The notes beneath the pieces were generated by a model. That model had not been told where the DNA came from, made no database searches, and saw nothing but the letters and a program-made list of their open reading frames with translations. Source: Tretioscincus oriximinensis (Eukaryota; Chordata; Lepidosauria; Squamata; Gymnophthalmidae). Taken from it: a stretch of 64,000 bases of DNA. The stretch covers positions 1,023,969 to 1,087,968 of the forward strand of contig JAJVDF010000206.1 of assembly GCA_022410635.1 (NCBI GenBank), in the 5' to 3' direction. This document shows, one piece after another, positions 46,001 to 56,475 of the stretch. Numbering within the stretch: position 1 is the first letter of the stretch; every line of letters starts with the position of its first letter. The position numbers and the translations under genes are program-made.

Positions 46001-49000
46001 TAAAAAAAACCCTTGATTTTTATTACACTTTTTAATGTAGTATTTTAAAGTATAAGCCATCCTGTGGTATACATAATTAAAATAAATAAATACTAACCTA
46101 TTTAATGCAACACTTATTGGTTCTTTATAATTTTTGAACTGAAAAAAATCTGATTTGAGTTATTCAAATTTAGGGATCGATCCCACAAGGATCTGGTTAT
46201 TTGTTTTACTGCAAATCTTATACCCCTTTTTTAACATCCTGATTGTAACATGATTGCTTTAAATACAACCAATCAGAAAACTTGAAGAAACCTTTGTCTT
46301 TGCTGTTATTAACTTCTTATCGTGAAAGAATAAAATGAGCAAATGAACATTTTTTTGAATCTTTTGGGACGCTTCATTCTTTAATTCATATAAATTAAGA
46401 TTTTTGCCTAGGGCAAAGTAATGCATGCACATATCTTTTCAAATCAAAAACCTATTTATTCATTTATTGGATTTGTGTACTGCAGATTTCATAAAGATTC
46501 CATATGATTTATAGGTAAACTCAAGAGTAGAAGCTATATATCCAGATGCTGAACCTTATAGCTTAACATGAAGCACTTAAGTTTCTGAAATGAGGCCATG
46601 GAAAATTTCTTCTACAGAAATTTCATTAGAAGAAATTAGATGATCTCAAGTTGAGAAATAAGAAGAACCATTTCAGTAATTGCATACAAATTACAAGAAA
46701 CCTTTAATCCCCACACTGGCAATGCAAATGTGTAAATGGGTTTCTTTTCATTATCACTTTGAAGGACTAGCTATTCGGTTTTATTGCTTCCATCCTCTTT
46801 CTTCCAAAAAGTCTGAAACGATACACACACTGCTGCATCATTTTACCCACAATCAGCCGCTGACAATCCAGCTGTCAATTATTTATCCCATTATATTTGG
46901 ATACTACAAAATAAAGTCCTGTCTGGACTGTTTTATTCCAGAATACCAAAGTAATTCCAAGTGATGACTGTCTGGAAGCTTTCAATATTTTTAAAGTATT
47001 TATCTACATGAATTGGAAATCATGCATGAAATAAATTCAAGGATATTCAGAAAACCTCATGTAGAGATGCCTCCCTTTCCTAAAGGAATGTTCCACCCAT
47101 TTGGCTGAGAAATAGAGGGGGAAGGTAAAGAAAACAGAAGGAGCTTCCTATGTGATACTTCAGATCTAGCTTCTTCCAAGGTTGCTTCCAGCATAGCCCT
47201 TAAAGCAGATCCTCAAAGATACCATAAGTCAGAACAGAAAACATTCATTCCATGGATTCTCATTAAAGGATTTAAGTGTTTTTGTTCCAGTTACAGAACC
47301 TTGAACGAGTCTTGTTAACATGGCAAATAAAATATGGGCCACGTCTTCGTCAATTCAGGGCACTAAGCCAGACATCTCTCTTTTGAAGGCCTCCCTTACT
47401 GGTTCATGGCCCCAATGCCATTGCTGAGGACATGACATCAAGACTTGTATCTGAACTTCAGGCATACTCAAATCTCTCCATGCTTAGGCTCCTTCACAGT
47501 GGAAAGCTGCAGACTGGCAGACTTGGGTTACCTCAATGACATACATGGAGAAACAGCTGAACAGTTATGTATCTTTTTCAGTCACACATTTTGTGAGCGA
47601 TATGGATTTCTTACTATCCATGATGGTGATGCTAGAGAATAACACTTGTTCAAGCCACTGCCTCTACCTCACCACTAAAATCTGCCTATGCTGTCACTAA
47701 AACATTTGCTGACTGCATGAAGGATCTTGTTATCTCTGTCTAAAACAACTTCCCTCCCAACATCAGTTATGCAGCAGGGGTTGGCCCCGATGGCCCTGGA
47801 GACCTCTTCCAACTCTATGATTCCAGGCCTTGGGAGATGAAAGATTTATCTGGTCCTTGTGACTAGGACAGTAACACATCCATCTCTGGTTTCAGTTAAA
47901 ACACAAAGGTCTCTAAGTCATGAAAATTCTATCACATCAGATCATATTTTCCCTAATTGTAAAATAATAATATCAAGAAAGAGAACATAGTTATTTCTCC
48001 ACCAGTACTATTTTCAAGAAGTAGTGATCAAAATATTCCAAGTATCACTCCATGTCATTATAGGCACAGAAATGATGCTCCTGAATTACCTTTGAGGCGT
48101 CTGATTGAATGAACATAAGAATATAAGAAAAGCCATACTGGATCAGTCCACAGCCCATCAAGTCCAGCATTCTGTCTCACATGGAGGCCCACCAGATGCA
48201 CCTGGGCAGTCTGAACAGAGGAAAGCAAAATATGCACCTGTTCATGACCCCCTGCAAATGGTATTTCAGGAGTCCTGCCTGTTGCTCCATCCCAGAGGCA
48301 ACATCCAGACATCCATCCTAGTATCCATTTATACCCTTGGTGTCCATAAACCTGTCTAGTCCTGTCTTGAAACTATCCAAGCTCTTGGGTACCGCTACCT
48401 CTTCAGGAAGTAAATTCCACAGGCCGATGACCCTCTGGGTGAAAAAATACTTTCCTTTGTCTGTTCTCACTTTTCTACCCATCAGTTTTCAGGAGTGCCC
48501 TCTGGTCCTAGTAATGTATTTTGTTGTCAGCCAAAAAAAAAGAGAGACAGCAACAGATGGGAAAGACAAATCCACATGTGCCACCAATACTTGCTATGAC
48601 AAATTATTAGCACTATCAACAAATAAAAGTACAACTTTCTAGTAGCACAGGGTGATGTGCAGATAAATACCAAAAATGGCTTTCTCAGACAGCTAGTCCC
48701 TGCACTTATCACTCATCACTGCAATGCCAGGATTCAGCTTTGATTAATGTTTTATCATTTGATTGAAGTGACCCTGTCTCTTATTAATATCTGATAATAT
48801 TGCATCTGTCACATGACCCAAAGACCTCATTCACACTGGTTTGCAGCAGTTGAATACCGATTCCACAGATGTATGATTCAAGGCACTTTCCATACTTTTT
48901 TTTGCTAATGGTTAGCTATAGAGTGAATATACACGTTTGTTATATTAATTGTTAATATAAATACTAAATACTAAATAGAGAAGTATAAAAAAATAATAAA

Positions 49001-50815
49001 AAGAGAGAATACCAGTGAGTGTTTACTGGATGGCAAGCTACATTTGTTAGATTTCTTTTTTCTATAAAACTATTAAAGGAAGAGAGAAAACTCTCTGTCA
49101 TCTTGCCCTGATCACACCTAAGTTTTAATCCAGCTCCAGCCCACTTTTCAGAATGGAAAAACACAGAAGCAAAGCACAGAAACCAAAAATTGGTTTCCTG
49201 ATGCCATAATAACACTGTTTATTTATTTATTCATTCATACATCCCTGCCTATACCCCAAAATCTCTGTGCAAAAACTATACAAAAAAGGAGAGCGTGGTA
49301 TTTTAAAAAATGTTTCACTAATGTGTATCTTCTTTTTAAAAAATCTTGATCTTTTTGTAACCCACCCTGGGAATAATGGTTAAGTGCAGGATATAAATTA
49401 CTTTAAATACATACATAAATAATATATTAAAACAATAGTGTTTGAGAGTGGGGAGGGGCATCCTCTACAACCAATGGCCAAGACCAAGGGATGCGTCTTC
49501 AATGATTTCTAGTGATCTGCAAACCGAAGAAAAAGCCTCTTCCATTCAATGCCGAGCAGGCTTCGTCCCGGGTTCCCATCCCATCCCCGGAATCCGCAGG
49601 GCCTCCACTGTAGATTTCAAAGCACAAGCAGGCTACCACTTTGTCTATGTGGCTTGAAGCTGGATTCAAACCCAGACGTGAATAAGGCCGTGCAGTAAAT
49701 CACCGCAACCCCTGCGGCTGCTCTCCCCCACCCTCAGCCGTCGAGGCCCGTCGAGGCCCGTCTCGCCCGCTCACTGACCTGATGAGGAAGCGCAGAAGCC
49801 ACTGCAGGGCGGTGGAGAGCGTGTCCTGGCTGGCGCCGAAGATGTCCGTGACGGTGGCCGGCACGTGCTCGATGGGGAGGCCGGGCTGCGCCTGCTGGAG
49901 GCGGATGAAGGCGTCCATGAGGTCCCGCAGCGAGGCGCCCGGCTGGAGGCTGCGCTGGTGCTGCACGAACTTGTGGCGCACGAAGCTGTAGAACTCGCGG
50001 TTCAGGGCGCGGAAGGCGCGGAAGGCGGAGCGCACCGGGTTGGGGAAGCGCTGCAGGCAGGGCAGCACGTCGACCAAGCTGCCGGCGCCCACCGTGCGCC
50101 CGAACTGCTCGTTGCGGCCCACCAGGCGCCGGAACTCGGCGTCGCCGTAGCTGTAGCGGCGGCCGAAGCAGAGGGCGCTCATGACATTGGCCACCGCCAC
50201 GCCCAGGCTGCGGCAGGGGTCGACGAAGGCGCCGCCGGCGCAGGCGCCCACCAGCAGCCGCACCACGGCCCGCGCCTCAGCCAGCAGCGACGGCTCCAGC
50301 AGGCAGCGGCGCGCCGTGAAGGCCCGCACCGTCGAGTGCGCCAGGCGCCGCTGCAGCTTCCACAGCGCCGAGTAGCCGCCAAAGGCCAGGCTGCGCCCGC
50401 CGGAGACCAACTGGAAGGACGGGAAGGGCGGCCGGCCGGCGAAGGCGGCGCCCTGGCGGATCAGCGCCTGCCGGATGGCGCGCTCGCCGCTCAGCACCAC
50501 CACCGGCCAGCGGCCCAGGCGCAGCTGGAAGACGTCGCCGTAGGTGGCGGCCAGGCGCCCGAAGGCCAAGTGCGGCGCGCTGCCCAGCTGAGCCGCGTTG
50601 CCCAGCAGCGGCCACGGGAAGGGGCCCGGGGGCTCCAGCCGACGACGACGGCGCCGAAGCCGCCTTTCCTGCAGCAGCAGCTTCGCCACGTGGAAAGCGG
50701 CCAGCAGCGACAGCAGCACCAGCAAGAGGCCTTGCGCCGTCGACGGCACCGGGCTGCTAGTGGGCCTGGGCGGCGACGGCAGCGGCGTCTCCTCCTCTAA
50801 GGCGCCCTCGAGCAT
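39410..50815 (-). CDS. CYP1B1: Cytochrome P450 1B1 (spliced, two coding exons)
   Basis: Exons 50815-49779 and 40016-39410 join in phase 2 (AG+G, Arg346) to one frame of 547 residues plus stop; the human protein has 543. It is a haem mono-oxygenase of the endoplasmic reticulum that hydroxylates oestradiol, retinoids and polycyclic aryl hydrocarbons with electrons from P450 reductase. The anchor helix is about residues 28-48, followed by an Arg-rich stop-transfer (51-59) and the hinge [13 protein letters not shown]. The I-helix has GASQDT (327-332), the K-helix ESMR (385-388), the meander PERF (435-438), and the haem loop [10 protein letters not shown] with Cys468 as thiolate ligand. [10 protein letters not shown] and SRVMIFS are typical CYP1B1 blocks. 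In mammals AhR/ARNT induces the gene. Confidence 0.97.
40145..40400 (+). mobile_element. L2 LINE 3' fragment
   Basis: GTGCCTTCTCGGTGGTTGCC, the GGGTGCATCAGTCACCATCA block and the terminal TTTTAAAATAAAT tail match the L2 3' end, here in plus orientation. Confidence 0.7.
41150..43345 (+). mobile_element. Old L1 LINE ORF2 fragment, interrupted by CR1
   Basis: Before the CR1, frames read [10 protein letters not shown] and, after a shift, GRMEAVKML, the usual L1 YLGI and GRIAxxKM landmarks. After the CR1, [11 protein letters not shown] and, near 43.15-43.2 kb, an LLI-x-WK segment continue the C-terminal end. Stops and shifts abound. The split is caused by 41467-42140. Confidence 0.65.
41467..42140 (+). 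mobile_element. CR1 LINE 3' end, relatively young
   Basis: An 88-codon frame reads [20 protein letters not shown] and [20 protein letters not shown], then a second frame [20 protein letters not shown], the CR1 ORF2 C-terminus. The 3' UTR ends TTCTTATGTTCTTATTTC. Only one clear frame change separates the two parts, so it is less decayed than the copy at 18.7 kb. Confidence 0.88.
44685..44994 (-). mobile_element. tRNA-derived SINE
   Basis: Read on the minus strand, the head begins GGCACGGATAGCTCAG. It has a Pol III A box (TAGCTCAGTTGC, 44986-44975) and a B box (GGGTTTCGAAGCC, 44945-44933) at tRNA-like spacing. The body ends in GCCGCTTTGAGTCCCTTTG and GGGGTATAAGAACC, then a (CTT)n tail (+ strand GAA repeats at 44685-44702). 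The 3' part resembles a LINE tail, as expected for a SINE mobilised by a partner LINE. Confidence 0.75.
47760..47825 (+). mobile_element. CR1 LINE 3' tip
   Basis: GCAGCAGGGGTTGGCC and CTCTTCCAACTCTATGATTC are the classic last 60 bases of CR1 in amniotes. It is the same tip as the reverse-complement sequence at 62.66-62.72 kb. Confidence 0.75.
48110..48520 (-). mobile_element. CR1 LINE 3' end
   Basis: Same element as at 14.54-15.41 kb, without the hAT insert, so it supplies the empty site (ATCCTAGT at about 48316). On the minus strand the end of ORF2 reads [22 protein letters not shown] residues, followed by the 3' UTR. Confidence 0.85.
49205..49640. repeat. Cluster of L2 LINE fragments
   Basis: 49205-49335 is an L2 3' end on the minus strand with (TTTA)n and CTATACCCCAAAATCTC. 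49340-49425 is a plus-oriented L2 tail (AACCCACCCTGGGA). 49440-49640 again is minus L2 (GGGATGCGTCTTCAATGAT). One L2 probably inserted near or into another, about 140 bases before the CYP1B1 splice donor. Confidence 0.6.
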
Positions 50816-51070
50816 GCTGCGGGGGAAGGGGGAGAAAGGGCACAGTTAGAAGGCAGAATGAGCGGCAGATCCCATTCCCTAGGCGGCCGGGTCGCGAGGC
50901 AACGGCGGCAGCGCTGGGCCGCAGGTGCGCCTTTGAATCGGGCGCCATTTTAATTTTTCCATTTTTCTCCCCCAGCGCTGCCCGGGCTAAACTTCGCGCA
51001 CGTGCTCTTGCCGCCTAGGCCGCGAGTTCTGAGCGGCGGCGGCGGCGGCAGTGGAATCAACCCAGGAAGC
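49680..51070 (-). promoter_or_regulatory. CYP1B1: CpG island over CYP1B1 exon 2 and its 5' flank
   Basis: CpG-dense sequence covering exon 2 and about 250 bases upstream. In mammals CYP1B1 exon 1 and its promoter sit within about 1 kb of exon 2. I find no convincing TATA box or TNGCGTG core in this block, so the promoter may be here without response elements, or further upstream at 53.3-54.05 kb. Confidence 0.6.
49779..50815 (-). CDS. CYP1B1: CYP1B1 exon 2 (start codon, anchor, substrate-recognition half)
   Basis: The ATG at 50815-50813 follows a CTTCCCCCGCAG acceptor with a single C between, so a non-coding first exon must lie upstream. It encodes residues 1-345 and the first two bases of Arg346; the donor is CATCAG|GTCAGTG. 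It includes the hydrophobic anchor, the Arg-run [14 protein letters not shown], the C-helix segment [15 protein letters not shown] and the I-helix. The exon is extremely GC-rich and yields long antisense ORFs that are only shadows. Confidence 0.97.
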
Positions 51071-53299
51071 AGCCAGACAAGCCCACACTGCCAGCAGCCC
51101 CTGAGGAGGAGGTATAATGCAGTCCTCGTTGTCTTTTCAATTACATTGGGATGTTCTGGAGGCCAATTTTTTCCCCACAAAGCCTTATTCTGGCCTATTT
51201 CTAGGAATAGAGGCCTGCAATCTGCATAGTAGACTATGGCTACATCCCCACATCACTTACTTATTCCACTATAGTAAGATATTCCAAGATAAAGTACTAT
51301 GGGGACTCACTTGTTCCAGAATATTCATGCTTTATGACAGGCGTAGCCCAGAATAAGGCTGCATCCATACAACACTTATTTATTCCACAATAGATCGCTG
51401 TAGGGACTGATTTATTCCAGAATATCCATGCTTTATTGTCGAATATCCAATTACAGTGGAATAAGTAGGTGATGTATGGATGGCGCCTAAGAGACAGTAC
51501 AAAAAAGGTCAAGGGCTTAAATTTCTCACTTTAGGAACTCATGTAAATATTTGCTGTATACCAGCTAGAATTAAGTCTTTTGCTGCGACCACCTGGCAAC
51601 TAAATTAAGATTTGCACAATTTTAAAAGACTAAGAATTATAAATGCATGTTTCATTTTAAACCCAGACTTATTTTTCTTTTACTGTAATTTCTAGTCTAA
51701 CTAAAACGTAAACCAATTAAAAAGTACCACTTTAAAAACTATTTTTAAGTGAAAAAAGCCACCAGTTTTCAGCTAAATCTTTCTACCTCTTGCTTTGATA
51801 AGATATCCACCGAAGGTTGCATTGTTATTTATCTATTCTTGTATCTGAACAATAGAAATGGACAATTTTGTTGAATTTTTGCAGTTGTGGAATAGTGCCT
51901 AGGAAAATCTTACTTGGAAACTTTTATCTAGAAATATTGTGTGGACATCTATGACTGAGATATAAGATTTTCACCTTCTGCAAAAGTATCTCCCATCATC
52001 TAACTCTAAAAGCAAGTTATACTACCCAAGAATAAAACAATCTCATTCTGATCAAAAAAATTTTTTTTGATCCAATCCCTGATTCCTGGCTAAAAATGTT
52101 TGAACATTTAAAAAATGTGTCTCACCTAGCTCTTTTTGCTTTCTCTACAACAGAACCCTGTGAAGTAGGTGGGGCTGAGAAACTAAATATACATAGGATT
52201 ACTTGTAATAAAGTTAAGCCTTAGTGAATTCACTTACACCAGCCAATGATGCAATATTCAGGGGCAGTCTAATGCAGGTTTACTTTGAAAAAACAGTGAT
52301 CTGGTGAGCTGTCCCAGGTTTATTTAAAGCAAGGAAACCAACGTGCTTTATTAACAGGACTGGAGTAATTCTATAGAAATTAGAGTTGTGTTAAATTATG
52401 TAGAAAGCCAGCCATGTCTCCAAATTTACCGCCTCAATGGAGCTGTCACACTAACCCCAAACTGGAATCTTCTCATGTTTAATTGGTCATACTTAAAAGT
52501 GGTAGCTTTTTGAAATCCGTTTTTAAAAGCCTTTTCTAATTGTGGGTTCTAAATTATCTAGTTTTATTATAGTCCTTACCCAGGCCTGAATAAAGAGGAG
52601 CCTTCTGATGCCCCATAAATCCGGAGGTTGTGAATAAAAGTACAGCTAAAGAGAAGGCTCAGTTACAGAGATCGCTCCACTTCATTTACCTGTCGAAAAT
52701 AAAAATACTCTTCTGCTGTTGATGCTTCCCTGTCTCCAGATGTTCCTCCGGGCAGTGGAGCCCTTTTGAGGTCAACCCTGCAAAGGCTGATGGTATAATG
52801 AATCAGAGTAGCTTTTCACAGGAGAAGCGCAAACACACATCTAGGGTCCTGATTATGCCTTTACATTTAAACCATCTTCAATCCTGAGAATTAAATGTAA
52901 TCTGGGGGGGGAGGGAGAGATTACACCCCGTTCTTAGGGACTGAAGATCATCTGATGATGGTTCAAACAAATGTAGCCATAGTCTAGATCTCTTAAGATG
53001 TTCCTCCAGGCTTTTACCCACCTCCCCCGACTCAAGGGTCCTGCCGCCCTGAACCTTAGTCTGCATTATATCTCGGGGCTGAACGTGGCCATCCACAGTG
53101 TAGGCTATGGCAGGCACCGTTTCCAAGGAACGGCCAGAATAAGTGGGGACAGGAGGAGGAAAGTTTGGGTTGGCATTTTTGGCGCCTTTCGAGCAGGCAG
53201 GCAGCAGGTATGGGGAAAGGACCAATTAATTCCTCCCTTAGACCCCCACCTCTCCCCCATTCCCAAAGCCCACAGGCCAGAAGGGCTCCCGGTGCGCAA
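51071..53299. other. Upstream region between the two CpG islands
   Basis: Contains the fold-back element at 51235-51488. A minus-strand CAG|GTAAAT donor-like site at about 52687-52695 could end a first CYP1B1 exon but is unsupported otherwise. About 53035-53120 is a fragment of the fold-back family seen at 16.3 and 54.3 kb. Otherwise nothing recognised. Confidence 0.45.
51235..51488. repeat. Fold-back MITE-like element (TTATTCCAC/TTATTCCAG family)
   Basis: The left end GGCTACATCCCCACATCACT and the reversed right end GGCGCCATCCATACATCACC both lead into ACTTATTCCAC, about 26 of 32 matching. Internal copies of TTCCAGAATAT repeat in inverted pairs. No exact target duplication was found. Confidence 0.65.
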
Positions 53300-54050
53300 A
53301 GAGGCCAACTAACCTGGAGCTAGGGGAGAGCAAAGCAGGCCGTGGCGATATCCAGGCGGCCGGGTCTTGGCGGGCGAGGGGTCCCCCACGGGCTGGAGAG
53401 CTCAAAGCCTTTCTCAGGCAGCCGGTGGGGAGAGGAGGGCAGGGCTCAGGCAGGCAAGCGAGTCGGCCGGTTTCTGTTGGACGGCACCCAGCGCCGCCTC
53501 GTTGGAGAGCCTGTGGCTGCGCGCCTTGCAGGAGGGAGCAGCGGACTCGGCGAGCGTCGGTCCAGGAGCAGCCCGGAGGGGGCGGTGGGGATGCAAAGCT
53601 GTTGCAAAGGCTCCCTCTGCCCCTCCTGCAGGCTGGGAAAAAACAACAGAAAGAAAGTTTCTGATGATCCTCGCGGTGTCGCCTCCTCCCCGTTGCGTGC
53701 GGAGTTCGCCTTGCGTGAGCTGCTGATGGAAAAGCCTCTAGCCATCTCCTCCCCTTCCCCGCATGATTAGATGCTCCTCACGGCAGCAGCCGGCGCGCAC
53801 GCAAGATGCGGACGGGGAATTGCAACTGGCGGCGGCGGCAGCACGCGGCTTCCCCAGGCGGCGGCGGCGGGCAGCAGAGGGAGCCGTGCACCGCCGGCGG
53901 GCTCCAGGGGTCGCCCCAGCATTCCTTCTCGGCACGCAGGCAGGAGCGGGCAGCATCTCCCGCTGCCTCCAGCAGCCCATTTGGCCTCCGGAGCAGAACT
54001 GCCTTTTTGCAGGAATCCGCGGCTTCAAATCTCCGTACAGCGGAGAAAGC
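53300..54050 (-). promoter_or_regulatory. CYP1B1: Second CpG island with dioxin-response (XRE) cluster
   Basis: CpG- and GC-rich block 2.5-3.2 kb upstream of the CYP1B1 start codon. Three full TNGCGTG AhR/ARNT cores occur within 112 bases: 53693-53699 (+, TTGCGTGCGG), 53711-53717 (+, TTGCGTGAGC) and 53804-53798 (-, TTGCGTGCGC). A GCGTG core is at 53937-53933 (-). CYP1B1 is a known AhR target with clustered XREs upstream in mammals. This may be an enhancer, or the real promoter with exon 1; no coding frame here looks like a known protein. Confidence 0.6.
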
Positions 54051-54099
54051 TAACAGGGTCCCTGCTTGGGCCAGTCGTTTCCTTGCAGCTGAGGCCTAT

Positions 54100-54170
54100 C
54101 AACCCCACTGAGCCTTGTTCTGGGGCCTGCCATAGTCTACACCAGCATGTAGTTGGCAGGCCCCTCTTCT
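54100..54170. repeat. Fragment of fold-back family
   Basis: CCACTGAGCCTTGTTCTGG, GCCTGCCATAGTCTAC and GGCAGGCCCC match parts of the elements at 54237-54395 and 16297-16482. Confidence 0.55.
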
Positions 54171-54236
54171 GAGATACAGTGTATGCTATGCCTGCAGAGC
54201 GGATTTAAAGTCACTGGCGGACTGACTTGAGTCTTT

Positions 54237-54395
54237 GGCTGCATCCATCCCTCAGAATAGGAGCCTGCCAAACACATGCTAGTGTAGACTATGGCAGGCC
54301 CCGAATGGGGCCTGCCATAGTCTATACTGGCATGTGGATAGCCAAGCTCTGTCCCAAGATGTGACCCAGAAGAAGGCTCCGTATGGATGGGGCCT
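54237..54395. mobile_element. Palindromic hAT-like MITE with perfect 8-bp TSD
   Basis: A 159-base element starting GGCTGCATCCATCC and ending GTATGGATGGGGCCT, so its termini are inverted copies. The whole interior folds back around GGCCCCGAATGGGGCC. It is flanked by perfect GAGTCTTT duplications (54229-54236 and 54396-54403). It is the best-bounded member of the fold-back family in this window. Confidence 0.88.
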
Positions 54396-54458
54396 GAGTC
54401 TTTTTCATAGGGTTGCTGTGTAAGTAAAGGGCCGCCTTGGTCACACAGCTAATTTTTA

Positions 54459-54491
54459 ATCCAGTTTCAATCCAGTTTCAATCCAGTTTCA
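54459..54491. repeat. Short tandem repeat, 3 x 11 bp
   Basis: Three near-identical copies of ATCCAGTTTCA lie in tandem. Confidence 0.85.
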
Positions 54492-55114
54492 GAGTGAGAG
54501 AACACATCTGTGAAGTGCCAAAATGTGTGTGTGTGTGGTATTCCTTGTCTTAGAAAAACCCACCTTTGGTTTAGCTAATATAGAAAGAAAATTTCTATTC
54601 ATTTTGTTGCTGTGTTTTTGTAATCTGAAAGTGGATTGAAGACAAAATGATGAAAGAAAGCAGTTTCATAGGCCAGCATTTTAAAAGAAACTGGGCTTTT
54701 TCCTGGCTTAGTCCAGTTATTCAGGACTAGATTCAAAATATATGCCTGATTCCAGTCTGACTGACAATCTTTTTTTTAAAATTCCAAAACAGCAAAAAGA
54801 AAGCATCTGTTCCCCCTAATTTTCTTTTCTCATTGAAGTTGAGCTTGAGATAAATTATAGAGGACAAATTCATAATTACATTTTCAGGTCTTTGTTCTCC
54901 AAATATTATTCTATCTACCAATCATTTCCTACTTTCTCTAAATTCTCTTCAGCTATCACTGTTAAACTAGCGAACTGACAAAATTTGAACAGCACTGATT
55001 TTTTTAAAAAAAACATTTTATGATTCATATATGGACATTATGAGACAATAAAAAAGCGTCAATACAGTAAAAACTGTCACATTGTCACAGGTACAAAATA
55101 TTCCACAAAACACC

Positions 55115-55309
55115 TTACAAAAGAACAACCCAGTTACAGCCAACCATTTTATCCATCTTAACATTGTCAGGAATTTCAATTTCCTCCCCTAGACTTAGGG
55201 CCTGGTTCCATCCAATGCCAAGGTTAATGCAATAATTGACTAGAACCTCCAGTATTTTCTTGTGCCACTCCTGTTTTGAAACATTTGCTAAGCATTTCCA
55301 GCAGTTCAC
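55115..55309 (-). pseudogene. Unidentified protein-like fragment
   Basis: The frame contains NCWKCLANVSKQEWHKKILE and EEIEIPDNVKMDKMVGCNW and ends at a stop codon. Its composition is protein-like and not low-complexity, so it could be a last exon or a retrocopy remnant. I do not recognise the family. No ATG context or splice site was decisive. Confidence 0.25.
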
Positions 55310-56475
55310 TAATTTTGCTTTAGCAGCACATTAAAGGGATATTGGTACAAATAACCTCAGAGACTAAGTACCAAGACAACAATGGTTCAACTATAATACA
55401 ATTGTATACTAATAGCTAGTGTTTGTCACTCATTTATTATATACTAATACCACCCAAAAAACATTGTACACGAGTCTGTCCAAATCCCTAACAAACTGTG
55501 ACATACTATGATAGTGTGAAACAAAACAAATGTTAAGCTCCCATTCTGTCTGTTTTGCTCTGTATGTTAATAAGTGTCCAAAGGTATAAATTAACAAAAA
55601 AAAATCTCAACTAGGAACAGACTCTCGGTTATTAACAGCACATTAAACACGCTTAGGTTTTGTTTGCACAGACCTCAATGATGCATTTTAGGNATCTGTT
55701 GCAATGTTTGGTAACCCAGAATTTGGGACCCACTTGCCCTTTCACTTTCCCAAGCCATGCCATTCCGCCCCCATAGATCTGTGATTTTTAAAAATTGCAA
55801 GCTTTTAATCCCCCTCCAGCCTTTTTCCTGCACCCACCCATTCCACCCAATACTTACTGGTCCAGCAGGAAGGATCACGACAGCAGTAACTGGGTAGCAC
55901 TGGCCAAGCACCCGAGGTGCCCCAGAAACAGTAGAAGCATGGTGGGGAAAACGGGGAAAACATTGAATTATCTGGGACGAACCCCACACACACATCCAGG
56001 GTCCCTCCTAGCTCCACTTGATCAGCATTACATCAAAGAAGCATTTCATGGACACCAGTGAAGGATAGGATTTTGCTCGTCCCATTGTTCTCAGAACTTT
56101 ATAGTGACATTCAGATAATAGGGAGGGTGGGAGAGCCCATTTTGCCCCACCCACACTGCCTTTATGATGCCAAAGGAGCACCGGCAGAGGAGGCCCATCT
56201 GGCCCACAGGAATGGCACTGAGCGCAGTGCTAATGTGCAACCCATCTCCAGCCCAAGGAACAGGAGGAGCTTAGTGGGCAGGGGTGATGCTTGGTCCACT
56301 GCAATGGCACTGGATGTAGCCCAGTGAGGCCATTCTGGCTCCTCACTCACCTGAATTGCTGGTAGATGTATGGGCATGTCTATGTATGCAGGCCAGCACC
56401 TACTTCCATCACAGCAACTATGTCAGGAGTTGCATGGGAAGAGAAAGAAGCTCAGAAATCCATGAATTTTAAAAA

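Larger units (their letters stand above)
40017..49778 (-). other. CYP1B1: CYP1B1 intron 2, repeat-filled
   Basis: About 9.8 kb with GTCAGT donor and CCAG acceptor. It holds L2 pieces (40145-40400, 49205-49640), an old L1 (41150-43345) with a CR1 inside, a tRNA-derived SINE (44685-44994), a CR1 tip (47760-47825) and a CR1 3' end (48110-48520). Stretches 43.35-44.68, 45.0-47.75 and 48.55-49.2 kb show nothing else apart from a TTATTCCAGAATA motif near 46.93 kb. Confidence 0.7.

Noticed and set aside
49865..50800. 311-codon open frame on the + strand
   Set aside because: It is antisense to CYP1B1 exon 2. The frame is open because of extreme GC content and consists of Ala/Gln/Arg-rich low-complexity residues.
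53342..54172. Several overlapping ORFs of 100-142 codons
   Set aside because: They occur in all frames of a CpG-rich block with no domain or conserved motif, as expected where stop codons are rare. The region is better read as regulatory.
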